DNA from: Phoronis australis
Taxonomy: Eukaryota > Phoronida > Phoronidae
Assembly: GCA_002633005.1 (NCBI GenBank)
Contig: NMRA01000103.1
Coordinates: 527,612-591,611 of the forward strand
Direction of reading: 5' to 3'
DNA length: 64,000 nucleotides
The translations under genes were made by a program, and so were the position numbers. Each line of letters begins with the position of its first letter. The stretch's first letter is position 1. Positions 11,775 through 22,080 of this stretch are shown here, piece after piece. The notes under the pieces were generated by a model that saw only the letters and a list, made by a program, of their open reading frames with translations, was not told the DNA's origin and searched no databases.

Positions 11775-12370
11775 GAAGTTACATGTATAGGGGCTTGTGC
11801 CTTTGTTGGGCGTATCTGTACCATTGTCTTTTGTGAAGATCGGGGAAACGTGTGTGTGTTTAACACTTCTGAATTAATATTAGTATCTCTGACTAAACTG
11901 GGTAATTAAAAAGAAGGATATGGATAGATCTACGTACAGTCATTAACGCTTTTGAATATCCGTGAGATCATAACTCATTCGCGTTCACAGGAAACGTGAC
12001 AACTTTTTGCAACCATCATTAAATTGGCGTGCATAAATCGCGTATTTTACACGGACGAACATGTACATATGTCGCCTAGCACTTGCACTGCCACCACCAA
12101 GTGCTCGTTTCACAATAAAAATTTCTCGACAACCTGATGTGTTGCGTCACGAAGACGCAATATCCTAATGTCTTCGTTCTTTTCTTCACACGGTTGTCAG
12201 TAGGAAATGGCGTCTCGTCTGGCAAACAGCCACGAACACTGTCTCCTTCCAGCCGGCTCTATGCTGCCCGAGCCACGTCTACACCGAATACAGCGAGGGC
12301 AGAAGGGGAGATCGTCCGATTTTTCGAAAGCTGTCCGGGAGCTTGGCTTTCATGTACTCATCATCGTGTT
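11775..12370. other. Non-coding or unrecognised exon-like DNA
   Basis: 12200-12370 is locally GC-richer and, on the - strand, holds the continuation of a reading frame interrupted by the LINE (see 12279-15618). Nothing else is recognised. Confidence 0.35.
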
Positions 12371-12407
12371 GGGCGTGGTCTAGGATGATGCAGCAGCCTG
12401 AGGTGGG
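12371..12407. repeat. 37-bp direct repeat flanking the LINE (left)
   Basis: GGGCGTGGTCTAGGATGATG and the following 17 bases recur at 15549-15585 with two mismatches. The left copy ends exactly where the T-run (LINE tail, read inversely) begins. Best explained as a long target-site duplication. Confidence 0.65.
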
Positions 12408-15400
12408 TTTTTTTTTTTTTTTTTTTTTTTTTAATATTGAGATATTTATTAACTCAACCAACCAGTACATAGTTGTGCGACAATATGACATCTAGATTAG
12501 TGTACATCAGACAAATTACGAACATTATCGGACCCTATAGAAGCTAGTTAGGCAAAAAAGACCACCTTGCTTGGAATCTCTCAAGATCCAATTTATCATT
12601 GTAAATAATTTTTTCCAGGTTGTAGTAATCATATACCTCACGTAAAAATGACTGAAAATTGGGCTTAGTCTTTTGTAATCTTTGTCTATATAAATGGAAT
12701 TTCGCTAAGCAAAGAATTAAATTTACAGCTTCTAATCTACAGGCTGGATCTCCAAACAAGGCGGAAGACATATTTAACTGCAGAGGGAAATTGCACTGAT
12801 TTATCATCCATGTTCTTAAACATCTCCAAAACTTCTGAACAAGTGAACATTCCCAGTACAAATGTAGAATTGTTTCTTCATGTTGCTCACAGAAAGAACA
12901 TAAAGACGATTCACTAACACCTATTTTCTTTAAATAAGAGTTTGTACCAATAATTCTGTGGTTGATACGGAATTGAAACCATCTGAGTCTGACATCAGAA
13001 GTACAATGATAAATTACAGAATGAATTTTTTTCCAAGATTGAGTTTCATCACATAAGTTAATTTCTCTCTCCCACTTCAATTCTGCGACAGGTTTTACAT
13101 ATAATTTAGAAATAAATACTTCATAGATTTTCCCAGTCCCTTTATTTTCCGAGGAGATTCGAAAAATATGTTCTGGAAAATGTGGAGTGACTACAGTACT
13201 CTTATCTCTTAGATGATTCCAAGAACGAAGTATTGAACTTCGAATTCCATAAAAATGAGTAATACAAGGACAAAACTGAAAACGTTTACAAAAGGTATGA
13301 TAATCATAAATATATCCCTTATCAGGGTCAATTAAATCGTATACGTACCGTATACCCTTTTGAAACCACTCGTTCCAAAAAATTGGATTGCTGTCTATAC
13401 AGATTTTGGGGTTATACCACAAAGGTTGGTACAAAGGATCCTCTATCTCACAAAGATTGATAAATTCGTATAAGATATGGAAAATATCCTTCCAAAAAAT
13501 ATTTTTAGTACGGTTAGATACTTCAAGGAAAAAACAAGAACCTAACTGAAAAGAGTCATTTTTTATATTAGGAATAATTTCACATAAAATATTTAGCCAA
13601 AGAGAAGTATTGTTATAATAATTTTTCAAGAATCTTCGAATCCAAGTCAGTTTAATAGCTTTGACAAATGACGCAATATGAACCATATTCCCACCTCCAA
13701 CTTCAGATTTCTGCACCATGGTTTTTCTAGAGATTCTATCAGAAGAGGTACCCCAAATAAAATTAAAGAATAGTTTTTCAATGTCCTTAAAAAAAGTAGC
13801 ACTTGGAAGAGGAAGTGTGTAAAAGAGGTGAATCAGTTTTGGTAATAAGAAAGATTTGACAACCGTTATCTTACCAAAGGTAGACAAATTTCTTTTTGAC
13901 CAATTTCCAATGCCTTTTCTAACCTCATTTAATTTTACATCGTAGTTTAAGTGAATCATGTCCTGTAAGTTGACAGAGAAGGTAATTCCAAGAGATGTGA
14001 ACTGGGAACTTTCCCATTTTAAATCTTTTTCACAACAAAGCCTATCACCACAACATATCTTAGAACCAATCCATATACAAACAGTTTTATCGATATTGGG
14101 TGTCAAACCAGAATACTTAGCAAACTGATCAAGAAGGTTAAGTGAAGATTTTAAAGAGGCCTCTGAACCATCTAGAAAGAGGACCGTGTCATCCGCATAT
14201 TGCATTAATTTATACTCTAAAGAGCCTACTTTTACGCCTTTAACATTCTCACATTGCCTCAACATAGATGCCATAATTTCGGCACACAACAAAAAAAGAT
14301 AAGGTGAAAGGGGATCCCCTTGTCTGCAACCTCGGCAAATGTTAAAGTAGTTGGACGTAAAGCCATACTGAATGACCGAAAGTTGGACACTTTCATTGAG
14401 TATTGTGAACCACCGAATAATATCGTCACCAAAATTGAAATAGTGTAGAACTTTCTTAAGAAATCTCCAGGACACAGAATCAAAGGCTTTTTCAAAATCA
14501 ATTAATACCAGAAGTCCGGGAATATCCTTAACTTGAGTATATTGTAAGATGTCATAAATCACTCTGGTGTTCTCTCCCATAAAGCGACCTGGGAGAAACC
14601 CAGTTTGATTAGGATGAATTAACTTATTTAAAACAGATTTTATCCTTTGTGCAATACATGCTGATAATAGTTTATAACTTGAATTTAGTAAGGAGATTGG
14701 TCTCCAGTTTTTAATGTATTCACGTGGTTTCTTGCCCTTAGGAATCAAAGTAATGACACCTTGACGCATAGTGGTAGGGAGACGGCCGGTTCGAAAACTG
14801 TAATTAAAAGATTTGATCAAAAATGGCGACAATTCTTTCCAAAAAAATTTGTAAAACTCTACAGGAAAACCATCAGTCCCCGGAGTTTTGTCATTTTTCA
14901 TACATTTAAGGACAGTCGCAGCTTCAGTATATGTTATTGGTCCTTCTAGTTTTTCTTTCAGGTCGGCGTCCAGTTTAGACATATTTTCAGGGGTCACCAA
15001 GTCCTCCAACTCATATTGGAGAGAGTCATTTTCTTTCGCTGCATATAAATTTGCATAGAATTTTTCGATTGCACGCAGTATAGCTTTTTGGTTCATCAAG
15101 CTTCGTCCAGTCTCGTCTATAAGTTTGTGGACATTCTTGTTCACGTAATTGCGTTTTTCTAAGTTACTAAAATATTTGGACGGTTTTTCACCATCCTCGA
15201 TCCATTTTGCCCGAGATCTCAGCATCATGCCTTTCACTTTGTCCTTTCTAATATATTCGTAATCTTTCTGTAAATCTGAATAAATTTCAAGGAGCAGAGC
15301 AGAATTACTGTTGCACATCATTTCTCTAAGAAGACTTAATTGCTCCTCTAAATTCTTTTCATGTCGATGCTTTTCTTTTTTCTTGAAAGCTGAATAAGAC

Positions 15401-15548
15401 AAAGTATAATTTCTAATATTCAGTAGAATCATCTCAAGAAGAAGAGAGTCGTCTATAGTGGACTGACCGTCTGACAAATTGGAGACATTATCATGAGATA
15501 AATATTCCTTCTCGGTTTTAACTATGATGTCTGAGGTGGGTTGGTCAT
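12408..15548 (-). mobile_element. Tx1/L1-type LINE, 5'-truncated
   Basis: A LINE on the - strand. Its tail is the T-run at 12408-12432, the 3' UTR is 12433-12543, then one long ORF. The endonuclease domain and ORF1 are absent, so the copy is truncated in the region just before the reverse transcriptase. It shares its 3' UTR with the fragment at 841-1536. At its 5' side, 15533-15548 repeats the word CTGAGGTGGGTTGGTCAT that also follows the right flanking repeat, a small rearrangement at the insertion edge. The long open frame and the 2-in-37 flank divergence suggest a fairly recent insertion. Confidence 0.85.
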
Positions 15549-15630
15549 GGGCGTGGTCTGGGATGATGCTGCAGCCTGAGGTGGGTTGGTCATGTTGGAC
15601 TGTTTGCTCAAGTTTCATAGCGGATTGCAC
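12544..15630 (-). CDS. LINE ORF2 fragment: reverse transcriptase and zinc-binding tail
   Basis: The 1028-codon open frame encodes the reverse transcriptase of a Tx1/L1-type non-LTR retrotransposon, which copies its own RNA at a nicked target. In order: flanking-derived residues 1 to ~32; a basic pre-RT region (~70-200); RT block ITLIPKGKKPREYIKNWRPI (~290-310); LVLIDFEKAFDSVSW with a catalytic D (~371); GCRQGDPLSPYLF (~433); QYADDTVLF with the YADD active site (~476); a long thumb/C-terminal region; and CSFCEQHEETILHLYWEC (~913), a zf-RVT type C-x2-C..H..C motif. There are no internal stops. Full-length relatives add an N-terminal apurinic endonuclease, missing here. The ATG at the start belongs to flanking DNA, so translation of this copy is doubtful. 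Confidence 0.9.
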   Translation of the reverse strand: MQSAMKLEQTVQHDQPTSGCSIIPDHAHDQPTSDIIVKTEKEYLSHDNVSNLSDGQSTIDDSLLLEMILLNIRNYTLSYSAFKKKEKHRHEKNLEEQLSLLREMMCNSNSALLLEIYSDLQKDYEYIRKDKVKGMMLRSRAKWIEDGEKPSKYFSNLEKRNYVNKNVHKLIDETGRSLMNQKAILRAIEKFYANLYAAKENDSLQYELEDLVTPENMSKLDADLKEKLEGPITYTEAATVLKCMKNDKTPGTDGFPVEFYKFFWKELSPFLIKSFNYSFRTGRLPTTMRQGVITLIPKGKKPREYIKNWRPISLLNSSYKLLSACIAQRIKSVLNKLIHPNQTGFLPGRFMGENTRVIYDILQYTQVKDIPGLLVLIDFEKAFDSVSWRFLKKVLHYFNFGDDIIRWFTILNESVQLSVIQYGFTSNYFNICRGCRQGDPLSPYLFLLCAEIMASMLRQCENVKGVKVGSLEYKLMQYADDTVLFLDGSEASLKSSLNLLDQFAKYSGLTPNIDKTVCIWIGSKICCGDRLCCEKDLKWESSQFTSLGITFSVNLQDMIHLNYDVKLNEVRKGIGNWSKRNLSTFGKITVVKSFLLPKLIHLFYTLPLPSATFFKDIEKLFFNFIWGTSSDRISRKTMVQKSEVGGGNMVHIASFVKAIKLTWIRRFLKNYYNNTSLWLNILCEIIPNIKNDSFQLGSCFFLEVSNRTKNIFWKDIFHILYEFINLCEIEDPLYQPLWYNPKICIDSNPIFWNEWFQKGIRYVYDLIDPDKGYIYDYHTFCKRFQFCPCITHFYGIRSSILRSWNHLRDKSTVVTPHFPEHIFRISSENKGTGKIYEVFISKLYVKPVAELKWEREINLCDETQSWKKIHSVIYHCTSDVRLRWFQFRINHRIIGTNSYLKKIGVSESSLCSFCEQHEETILHLYWECSLVQKFWRCLRTWMINQCNFPLQLNMSSALFGDPACRLEAVNLILCLAKFHLYRQRLQKTKPNFQSFLREVYDYYNLEKIIYNDKLDLERFQARWSFLPN
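15549..15585. repeat. 37-bp direct repeat flanking the LINE (right)
   Basis: Partner of 12371-12407 with two differences. It is followed by TTGGTCATGTTGGAC, the presumed uninterrupted target continuation. Confidence 0.65.
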
Positions 15631-15984
15631 TCTATTAATTCTAAATGAAACTCTAGTCCCGCAGTAGCTATGGTCAACTACGCTGCGGTTTTGTCAGGAC
15701 TCGGATCTCTCGTCTCTCGTCCACCAGCTCTCGCCTACGAAGCAACATTTGGTTTATTCAGGACTGTGCAAACTGGACACTTGGTGAAGTTCTCAACCTC
15801 CGGCTTGTAACGTTGTTTTTTTGTTCACTTGACATAATGCTTTCTCTCTTGTTTCAAAACTCTGATATTGTTTCTACTGCACTGTGGTACGTACAGTAGC
15901 GGCCGTAACCCTTTTTTCAAACAAGTCTCATTGAACACACGGCTTTACTTGAAATTCCCAGTGATTTCGCCTGTCTGTTATGAG
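15631..15984. other. Non-coding, nothing recognised
   Basis: No supported gene. It contains a TC-rich stretch (CTCTCGTCTCTCGTCC) near 15705. Confidence 0.3.
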
Positions 15985-16200
15985 GGGTCTGAGCCAGGTC
16001 CCAAATAGGGACTCAACTGAGGTCCCTAAATTTAATGCATGCTTGTGGACTAGTGAAAACACTGAATGTCCTTCCTTATATTGTTTTAGTTTCATTGCTA
16101 CCGTAAGTCAATTTTTGGCTTTGATACAAAGCGAGGGTGATTTCGACGTTGAATTCTCAATGTCATTAAAAATAAGCAGGAATCTTTTGATGCAAGTGGG
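15985..16200 (+). repeat. Dispersed repeat related to 6632-6991
   Basis: Words TCCCAAATAGGGACTCAACT, TGGCTTTGATACAAAGCGAG and TTGAATTCTCAATGTCATTA line up with the fold-back element near 6.65-6.95 kb. The open frame 15980-16270 is a by-product of this repeat. Confidence 0.5.
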
Positions 16201-16265
16201 TGACAATCCGCCACAGATGCAGCAGACTGCCTGTTTTGTAAAGATCTTTAATTTACCCTTTTGCA

Positions 16266-16425
16266 AGTGAAATTGATCTTTAATGGACCCGTATAAATGA
16301 ACCCGTTTAGAAAATAGAAATAACTTTGATGGACCCGTTTTGTAAATGAAATGATCTTTAATGGACCCGTTTAGAAAATGAAATTAATCTTTAATGGACC
16401 CGTTTTAAAATGAAATGATTATAAT
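16266..16425 (+). repeat. Short tandem array, ~33-bp unit
   Basis: Four to five imperfect copies of a unit built on GATCTTTAATGGACCCGTTT followed by AGAAAATGAAAT. Unit length wobbles, and no coding frame persists. Confidence 0.65.
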
Positions 16426-18284
16426 GCACCAGCAGTTTTGTAAAAGATCGTCGGCAAATTGTCCAAGAAATAAAATCACGGATAACACAAACATTTGTTA
16501 TCTTGGACGAGGTGTGACATCAATTATTAAATTTGGGTCTTCAACTATCAATCGTCATGACAGTCGTTTCAACAGAAATTTGTCATTAGATGATTGTTGG
16601 CTTCCTCTCGTGGTGTCGAACCTGATATTTGTTCTCTGTAGCGCTGTAAGTGACTAAGCACTTCGAAAATTATTACCTAGTCATGGACTCAGTCAATCTT
16701 AATCACTCTTATCTCAGCTCCCCGGGAGCAGAAAAAAGGCGCTGAAGTATCAAGCATGTAAACCAACTTCAGAATGACAGTTTCTGCCAAAGAAATTCTA
16801 AGCTTTTTAAAATGTCACCATTTCTTACAAAATTCAAATGTTTTATACAAAGTTTTATTGTTACCGTACATGCGCGTATGTAGACACACGCGCCTACATC
16901 GAACCTGCGCATTTCCCTTACACGTGAACCATGCGTGAAATTGATGCCACGTTGTAACCCATCATTTAAAAAATACGCAATGATTCTTCCTGTCAAGGAC
17001 ACACGCTCGCCGGCTCAGTATGCCTATATGACTGCTGTATGTGTACATGTACTAACGTTTGCTTTTCATGTGGAAGTTGTTGGCGAATGCTAACACCTGT
17101 TGGGAATTTCCAAAAATTTTAAACCCCTTAAACTGTGCTTCCTGACAACCTGCTGTATACGCGGAACTGCTCGCGATGAACTGTTGCACACGGAAACGAT
17201 CTTTTCTTTCCGATCATGAACGAAGGACCCACAATCGCCTTTTCCAATATAAGGACGACATAATGAAATACGCCTTGTCACTAGATGGAGATGGACAAGT
17301 TGTTGGTCGGCGCTCTGTGCTTTTGAATGGGGCATTTATTGCGATGAGAATTCCCAACCTCTTTATAAATTCTTTGCGCTCGTTATGTCGTCAAATTGCA
17401 ACTGCCGATCGTGGTATAACCAAACGATTCACACGAAACTGTCCAACTTCTCAACAAGTCCATGCAGCAAACGTGCGGCATGTTGACTGACTCGGAAACA
17501 AACGCAAATGACGTCCCAACTTATCACAACCGAGGTAAAATAATGACTGACTCCACAGCTCACACAGTCAGACTATATGAAAACAAAATAGCGGGAAATT
17601 CTAAACCCCAAAACGTCACTTCCGGAATAGGGCATGACTAGTTAATTAAATTAACTGAAAAAACGTCTGGGATAATCAAAGAATCGTATTTTTACTAAAA
17701 ATGACGTGAAAAGACTTGTATGCCGAAAGTTCTCGATCTGAGCTCTGTTTGAGGTGAACGTAAATTGACGTGAATAAATCTTAAAACACCGATCTCTATT
17801 GTCATCCTCGACTAGGTAGACTGAAAAATCAATTATAAGTGAGCAATGTCTCATCATCTGTAAAATTCTTCAGTTACACCTTTAGCACACACTCCTATAA
17901 GCAATGAGCTATATTTATATCATTGTTCTTACGGGGATGGTTGCATTTTTACCCCCAGAGCTCCAGGAAAGCGTTGTCGACTCAACACAAGCCTCAGGCT
18001 TCAGTCTCTCACATGCCCAAGGCTGATTCATTGTTGAGAGTTGGCGAAGATTAATTTAAAGAATACTAAGCCTCGCTTGTGACTTCAACCAATCCTCGCT
18101 CTGTCACCTGCTAACCATGGCGTGATAAAAGCAGAATGCAATCAAAAACTTGGTTCTTGGTGAGTGGTCTTTCCCTATCGCCGAAAACCTAAGTCACGCT
18201 TCCTCGTTTAGCAAGAGTTTGAAAGGAATCTTCGAAGCATTTGAGGGTTGTCGAGGCCGGGTTACAGGGGATTATTAATTTATT
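16426..18284. other. Non-coding with old repeats
   Basis: No gene recognised. The frame at 17176-17490 overlaps a diverged copy of the repeat seen near 4.0-4.2 kb. Confidence 0.3.
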
Positions 18285-18311
18285 TCTTTATGAGAATCCT
18301 AACAACCTCAG

Positions 18312-18434
18312 GCCCTGGAAAGGCAGATGCCACAGTCTCAAATAGCTCTACAGTCAACTGCAACAGAAGAAGTCGTGCCCGGCACCATGACAAGACTTAA
18401 GAAGATTTTTTGGGCGCTGGTTTTTCTAAACATA
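18312..18434 (+). CDS. Candidate 41-codon exon, copy 1 (possible DEG/ENaC N-terminus)
   Basis: Bounded by an acceptor (AACAACCTCAG at 18311) and a consensus donor (GTAAGT at 18435). The interval is exactly 123 nt, open and phase 0. The peptide starts ALERQMPQSQIALQS and ends LKKIFWALVFLNI: a short cytosolic-looking stretch, a basic pair, then the start of a membrane helix. This resembles the N-terminus of DEG/ENaC channels (FxxxTTAHG..., then a basic residue and WxLVFL), but the family's His-Gly is Glu-Glu here. No following exon was found before the duplicated segment ends. It could be a captured or duplicated exon, or coincidence. Confidence 0.35.
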
Positions 18435-19087
18435 GTAAGTTTTGCTTAATTGCAACCCAGTTGTGTTTATGCCTTCTTGATTTTTAGATTTCAACTAAAA
18501 TAGCGGACTATTTGGCGGATTGAGATTAAATGTGGTAGAAATAGAGAATCCTACACGAGTCTCAAAAACCTCTTGGAAATTTCCAAGACTAGGTTTTGCC
18601 CATATCGTCATCTGAGACGAGTGCAGGATTTGTTTTCTCACATGAACTGTAAAAACGAGCTTTTTTGCTGAACAACTCGACGTGTCTAAAACTTTCAACC
18701 ACACGACGCACCTTTAGTGAAAACACGCTTCGCAAAGTAAAGTAATTCAGTTATGTTTTGTTAGTAGGTTTTTTAAGCTTAACAATTGTAAATTGCATTC
18801 AGCTTTCGTAGCAAATATTCAAGTTAGAATCTAATAAATAGTCTTTGAAGTTGTATTATTAAAACTTAAAAAATATAAATAAATAACAGTCAGCAAGGCT
18901 TCCTCGCGCGTGAGCACTGAATTGACCATTAGAAAGCACAGCTAGACAGTCTCGCCGCGTTTGAGTTGGGCTCGTCTCCGTTTAAATCAACGTGGATATG
19001 GAATTCGCCGCCAAAGATGGGTCCATTTAAGAAGTTTTTTGCATGTCCTTCTGACTGGGAGTACGTACAGTTGCTACACTCGATTTG

Positions 19088-19207
19088 TCAGTCACATAGG
19101 CGGATTTAGGGGGGCCCATACCCCCCCTCCCTTGGCTGCCGCAAAAAACAGCAAGAGCGTAGGGAGATATTGAGTTTATTAATTAACCCCGGTAATCAAC
19201 ATTATAC
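19088..19207 (+). mobile_element. CAGTGGCGGATC-family terminal piece
   Basis: GGCGGATTTAGGGGGGCCC followed by TTGGCTGCCGCAAAAAACAG and TTAATTAACCCCGGTAATCA matches 21837-21944 and the inverse of 10500-10612. Truncated at the N at 19208. Confidence 0.6.
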
Positions 19208-20445
19208 NCTACTGTTCAACAACATGTTTTTGCAATACACAAGACCACATGCATATGAGTCATATTTCATAGAACTGTTTGGCAAAACTTATATAATAAA
19301 CCATTCTAACTAATTGTGCCATATAAGGCAAGTGTAGTTCCAGTACAAATCACAATACTATTACACTTGGTTCCCACACGGCTGCCATCAGGTTTGCTTC
19401 GCCGTACAGCGCGAACCCACTGTTTTCGAAGTGATTCATCCTTAGGAAACCTACCACAAGAAATATGAAAAAATGGAAGACACAAAAGACATAACAAATG
19501 ACTGATAAGACCAGACGAGGGGGTTAGGAATCCCTGCTTTACACACCCACCAGGTCACCAGGATCCATGCTTGGAAATATTAAGTCAAACAGACCCATGC
19601 CCAGATTTGCTAAGTTGGCTATGTCTTCATAACATTAACGATGACATAATTACTTGTGAAATGTGATTTTACAACGAATTCAAAGAACATCTGACACTTT
19701 CAGGGTCCGCATATACAACTTCTGCCCAGTGCAACTTGAGATCGTTCATCATTATAAATCAATTTTGTGAACATTCAATCACAGTGGCGCACACCAAACA
19801 CTAACAGTAACAAGCACCACGAAACTATTACCTATGAAATGTGATATTTCGTTGCTTAGACTCTTCTGTCCTGGCATTTTTGCAGTTAAATGCTACACAA
19901 TACACGGGCATGACGCCCCACTATCGTCCATCAGCAAGATGGCGGACCACTTCGCACAACGAAAACCACGTGATGTCAACTCTAGTTATATATCTCATTG
20001 GTCTAGATCACATTATTTACTTTCTTCACAATTGTGGTGCATTGCTATCAAACGTCGTTGTTAAAATACGATCATATTTCAGAAAATTATGCTGAAACGC
20101 CAGTGCGAAATCTCGCCGACAGATGCGTAGCTGCCTCGCGCAATCGTCGATAGGGCAACTAGATGTTTGGGGTGTAAGGGTGCGATTGTGTTCACTCTCA
20201 ATGGGTCCTTTTGACTTTAAATACGCCAATTATGATTAATTAAATAATTTCTCTTAAAAATCATGCAAAAGATTTTACGGTATTAGAAACTTTCGGAAAT
20301 AATTGCCAATATTCATTTCTTGCCGATGCTATGTTACCCGTTTCACGAATATATAGGTCCCGACTAAATGTGTTTGATGACAGCCGATAATTCTTGGCCG
20401 CGTGCTAACTCTGGTCAAATTTTTTTTATTAGCCTTCGATTCACG
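19208..20445. other. Single N, then non-coding DNA
   Basis: After the N the sequence is unrelated to copy 2 of the duplication. No gene recognised. Confidence 0.3.
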
Positions 20446-20451
20446 GTTTTC

Positions 20452-20700
20452 ACGTGTACAAAAATATTGGATTCCTGTTGAGGCAGAAGATCTGTGCCAG
20501 AATGATACAATGCAATCCCGCTGACAAGTACGCTGCGTCTGTTTTCAAAGTCCAGACCATAGTGGGACACATTCCTCGCAAGAGCAGCAAAACTTTTGCG
20601 TTCTTTTTGAACCGCAGCGTAAGTTTGAAGTGTCTAGCCACAGCTAAATACTGACGTAACGGCGAGGCTGGTGGTCGACAAATTCAAGACTGTTGGATCT
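20452..20700 (+). pseudogene. HIRAN-like domain fragment, broken
   Basis: The + frame 20454-20654 reads CNPADKYAASVFK, IVGHIPRKSSKTFAFFLNR and then CLATA. This fits an uncharacterised HIRAN-like domain found in many copies in marine invertebrate genomes (pattern: NP.D.YAV.V, .VGHVPRK.S..C.LFLRR...I.C.VTG). The block that usually precedes it appears one frame over (KYWIPVEAEDLCQN at ~20462-20505), so a frameshift separates them, and a TGA at 20652-20654 stops it before the expected YSxDLPQGG-type continuation. Probably a relic of a multicopy or mobile-element gene. Function unknown. Confidence 0.45.
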
Positions 20701-21048
20701 TGTTGATAAATTGGAGACGTTGCTGTAGAATGTTTGAATTGTGGGTAAAGCATTTTTCGCATGTAGTTCATGGGCTGGGCGCTTACTTAAGCGACGTATG
20801 AAAACGCTTGGGGGCACCTATATAGGGGCATGGGAGCTTATTTGGGCGAATAGTGACAGAATTACAAACAGCAGCGTAGTTTAATGCACACAAATCACAT
20901 TTCGTGCAAACCAATAGGCCATGCGTTCATCAATCCCAGTAGCCTTTGCGCACCCTAATTTCCGGACATGTGCAATCGTAAAATCGATTCATTCCATTCT
21001 GTGTCGTCGTCATGATGACGCTCCCTTTTCTCAAAGCAACTGACCTGA
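20701..21048. other. Non-coding, nothing recognised
   Basis: No supported feature. Confidence 0.3.
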
Positions 21049-21944
21049 GTCTTTATGAGAATCCTTACAACCTCAGGTCCTGGAAAGGCAGATGTCACAG
21101 TCTCAAATGGCTCTACAGTCAACTGCAACAGAAGAAGTCGTGCCCCGCACCATGACAAGACCTAAGAAGATTCTTGGGGCGCTGGTTTTTCTAAACATAG
21201 TAAGTTTTGCTTAATTGCAACTCAGTTGTGTTTATGCCTTCTTGATTTTTAGATTTCAACTAAAATAGCGGACTATTTGGCGGATTGAGATTAAATGTGG
21301 TAGAAATAGAGAATCCTACACGAGTCTCAAAAACCTCTTGGAAATTTCCAAGACTTGGTTTTGCCCATGTCGTCATCTGAGACGAGTGTAGGATTTGTTT
21401 TCTCACATGAACTGTAAAAACGAGCTTTTTTGCTGCAAAACTCGACATGTCTAACACTTTCAACCACACGACGCACCATTAGTGAAAACACGCTTCGCAA
21501 AGTAAAGTAATTCAGTTATGTTCTGTTAGTAGATTTTTTTAAGCTTAACAATTGTAAATTGCATTCAGCTTTCGTAGCAAATATTCAAGTTAGAATCTAA
21601 TCAATAGTTTTTGAAGTTGTAATATTAAAACTTAAAAAACATAGATAAATAACAGTCAGCAAGGCTTCCTCGCGCGTGAGAACTGAATTGACCATGAGAA
21701 AGCACAGCTAGACAGTCTCGCCGCGTTTCTTGAGTTGGGCTCGTCTCCGTCGCCGCCAAAGATGGGTCCGTTTAAGAAGTTTTTTGCATGTCCTTCTGAC
21801 TGGGAGTACGTACAGTTGCTACACTCGATTTGTCAGTCACGCGGATTTAGGGGGGCCCAGACCCCCCCTTGGCTGCCGCAAAAAACAGCAAGAGCCTGGG
21901 GAGATATTGAGTTTATTAATTAACCCCGGTAATCAACATTATAC
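21049..21944 (+). repeat. ~0.9 kb duplicated segment, copy 2
   Basis: Direct repeat of 18285-19207, about 2.76 kb downstream. Differences are scattered substitutions and small indels. It runs through the candidate exon at 21077-21199 and into the element terminus at 21837. Confidence 0.85.
21077..21199 (+). CDS. Candidate 41-codon exon, copy 2
   Basis: Same exon as 18312-18434: acceptor CAACCTCAG ends at 21076 and donor GTAAGT starts at 21200. Length is again exactly 123 nt with no stop. The peptide reads VLERQMSQSQMALQS and ends KKILGALVFLNI. Both splice sites and the frame are kept while several codons changed (A/V, P/S, I/M, G/R, L/P, F/L, W/G). Loss of the Trp before the hydrophobic run is unlike a working channel N-terminus. 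Confidence 0.35.
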
Positions 21945-22080
21945 GTCTGAAACAGGATTTAAATGTGTGCAGTTTTAGTGTGTTTGGGGGAGGCTCAGAT
22001 CCAATTTCAAGTGTCAGATTCGGACAACCGGCGCAATCGTAATGGAACTATGGCTGCGTAATGCAGAATGGAGAATCTTG
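21837..22080 (+). mobile_element. CAGTGGCGGATC-family right-end piece
   Basis: GCGGATTTAGGGGGGCCCAG through TTAACCCCGGTAATCAACAT and ATCCAATTTCAAGTGTCAGA is the inverse of 10400-10612. It extends beyond the place where copy 1 is cut at 19208. Confidence 0.6.

Larger units (their letters stand above)
12279..15618 (-). pseudogene. Exon-like reading frame split by the LINE
   Basis: On the - strand, 15618-15549 reads MKLEQTVQHDQPTSGCSIIP and DHAH. After the LINE, the other copy of the flanking repeat continues the frame as SGCCIILDHAQHDDEYMKA and on to LPSLYSV, with a stop at 12279. If the LINE and one repeat copy are removed, a single short frame of about 55 codons remains. The product is not recognised. 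It could be a host exon or part of another repeat. Confidence 0.35.
18285..19207 (+). repeat. ~0.9 kb duplicated segment, copy 1
   Basis: Collinear and highly similar to 21049-21944, from TCTTTATGAGAATCCT through a candidate exon and AT-rich DNA to AACCCCGGTAATCAACATTATAC. Copy 1 stops at a single N (19208), whereas copy 2 runs on into the CAGTGGCGGATC-family terminus, so the N may hide missing sequence. A 9-13 bp indel near 18990 (AAATCAACGTGGATATGG) distinguishes the copies. Confidence 0.85.

Noticed and set aside
15980-16270. 96-codon + frame
   Set aside because: Coincides with a dispersed repeat also present near 6.65 kb without the frame.
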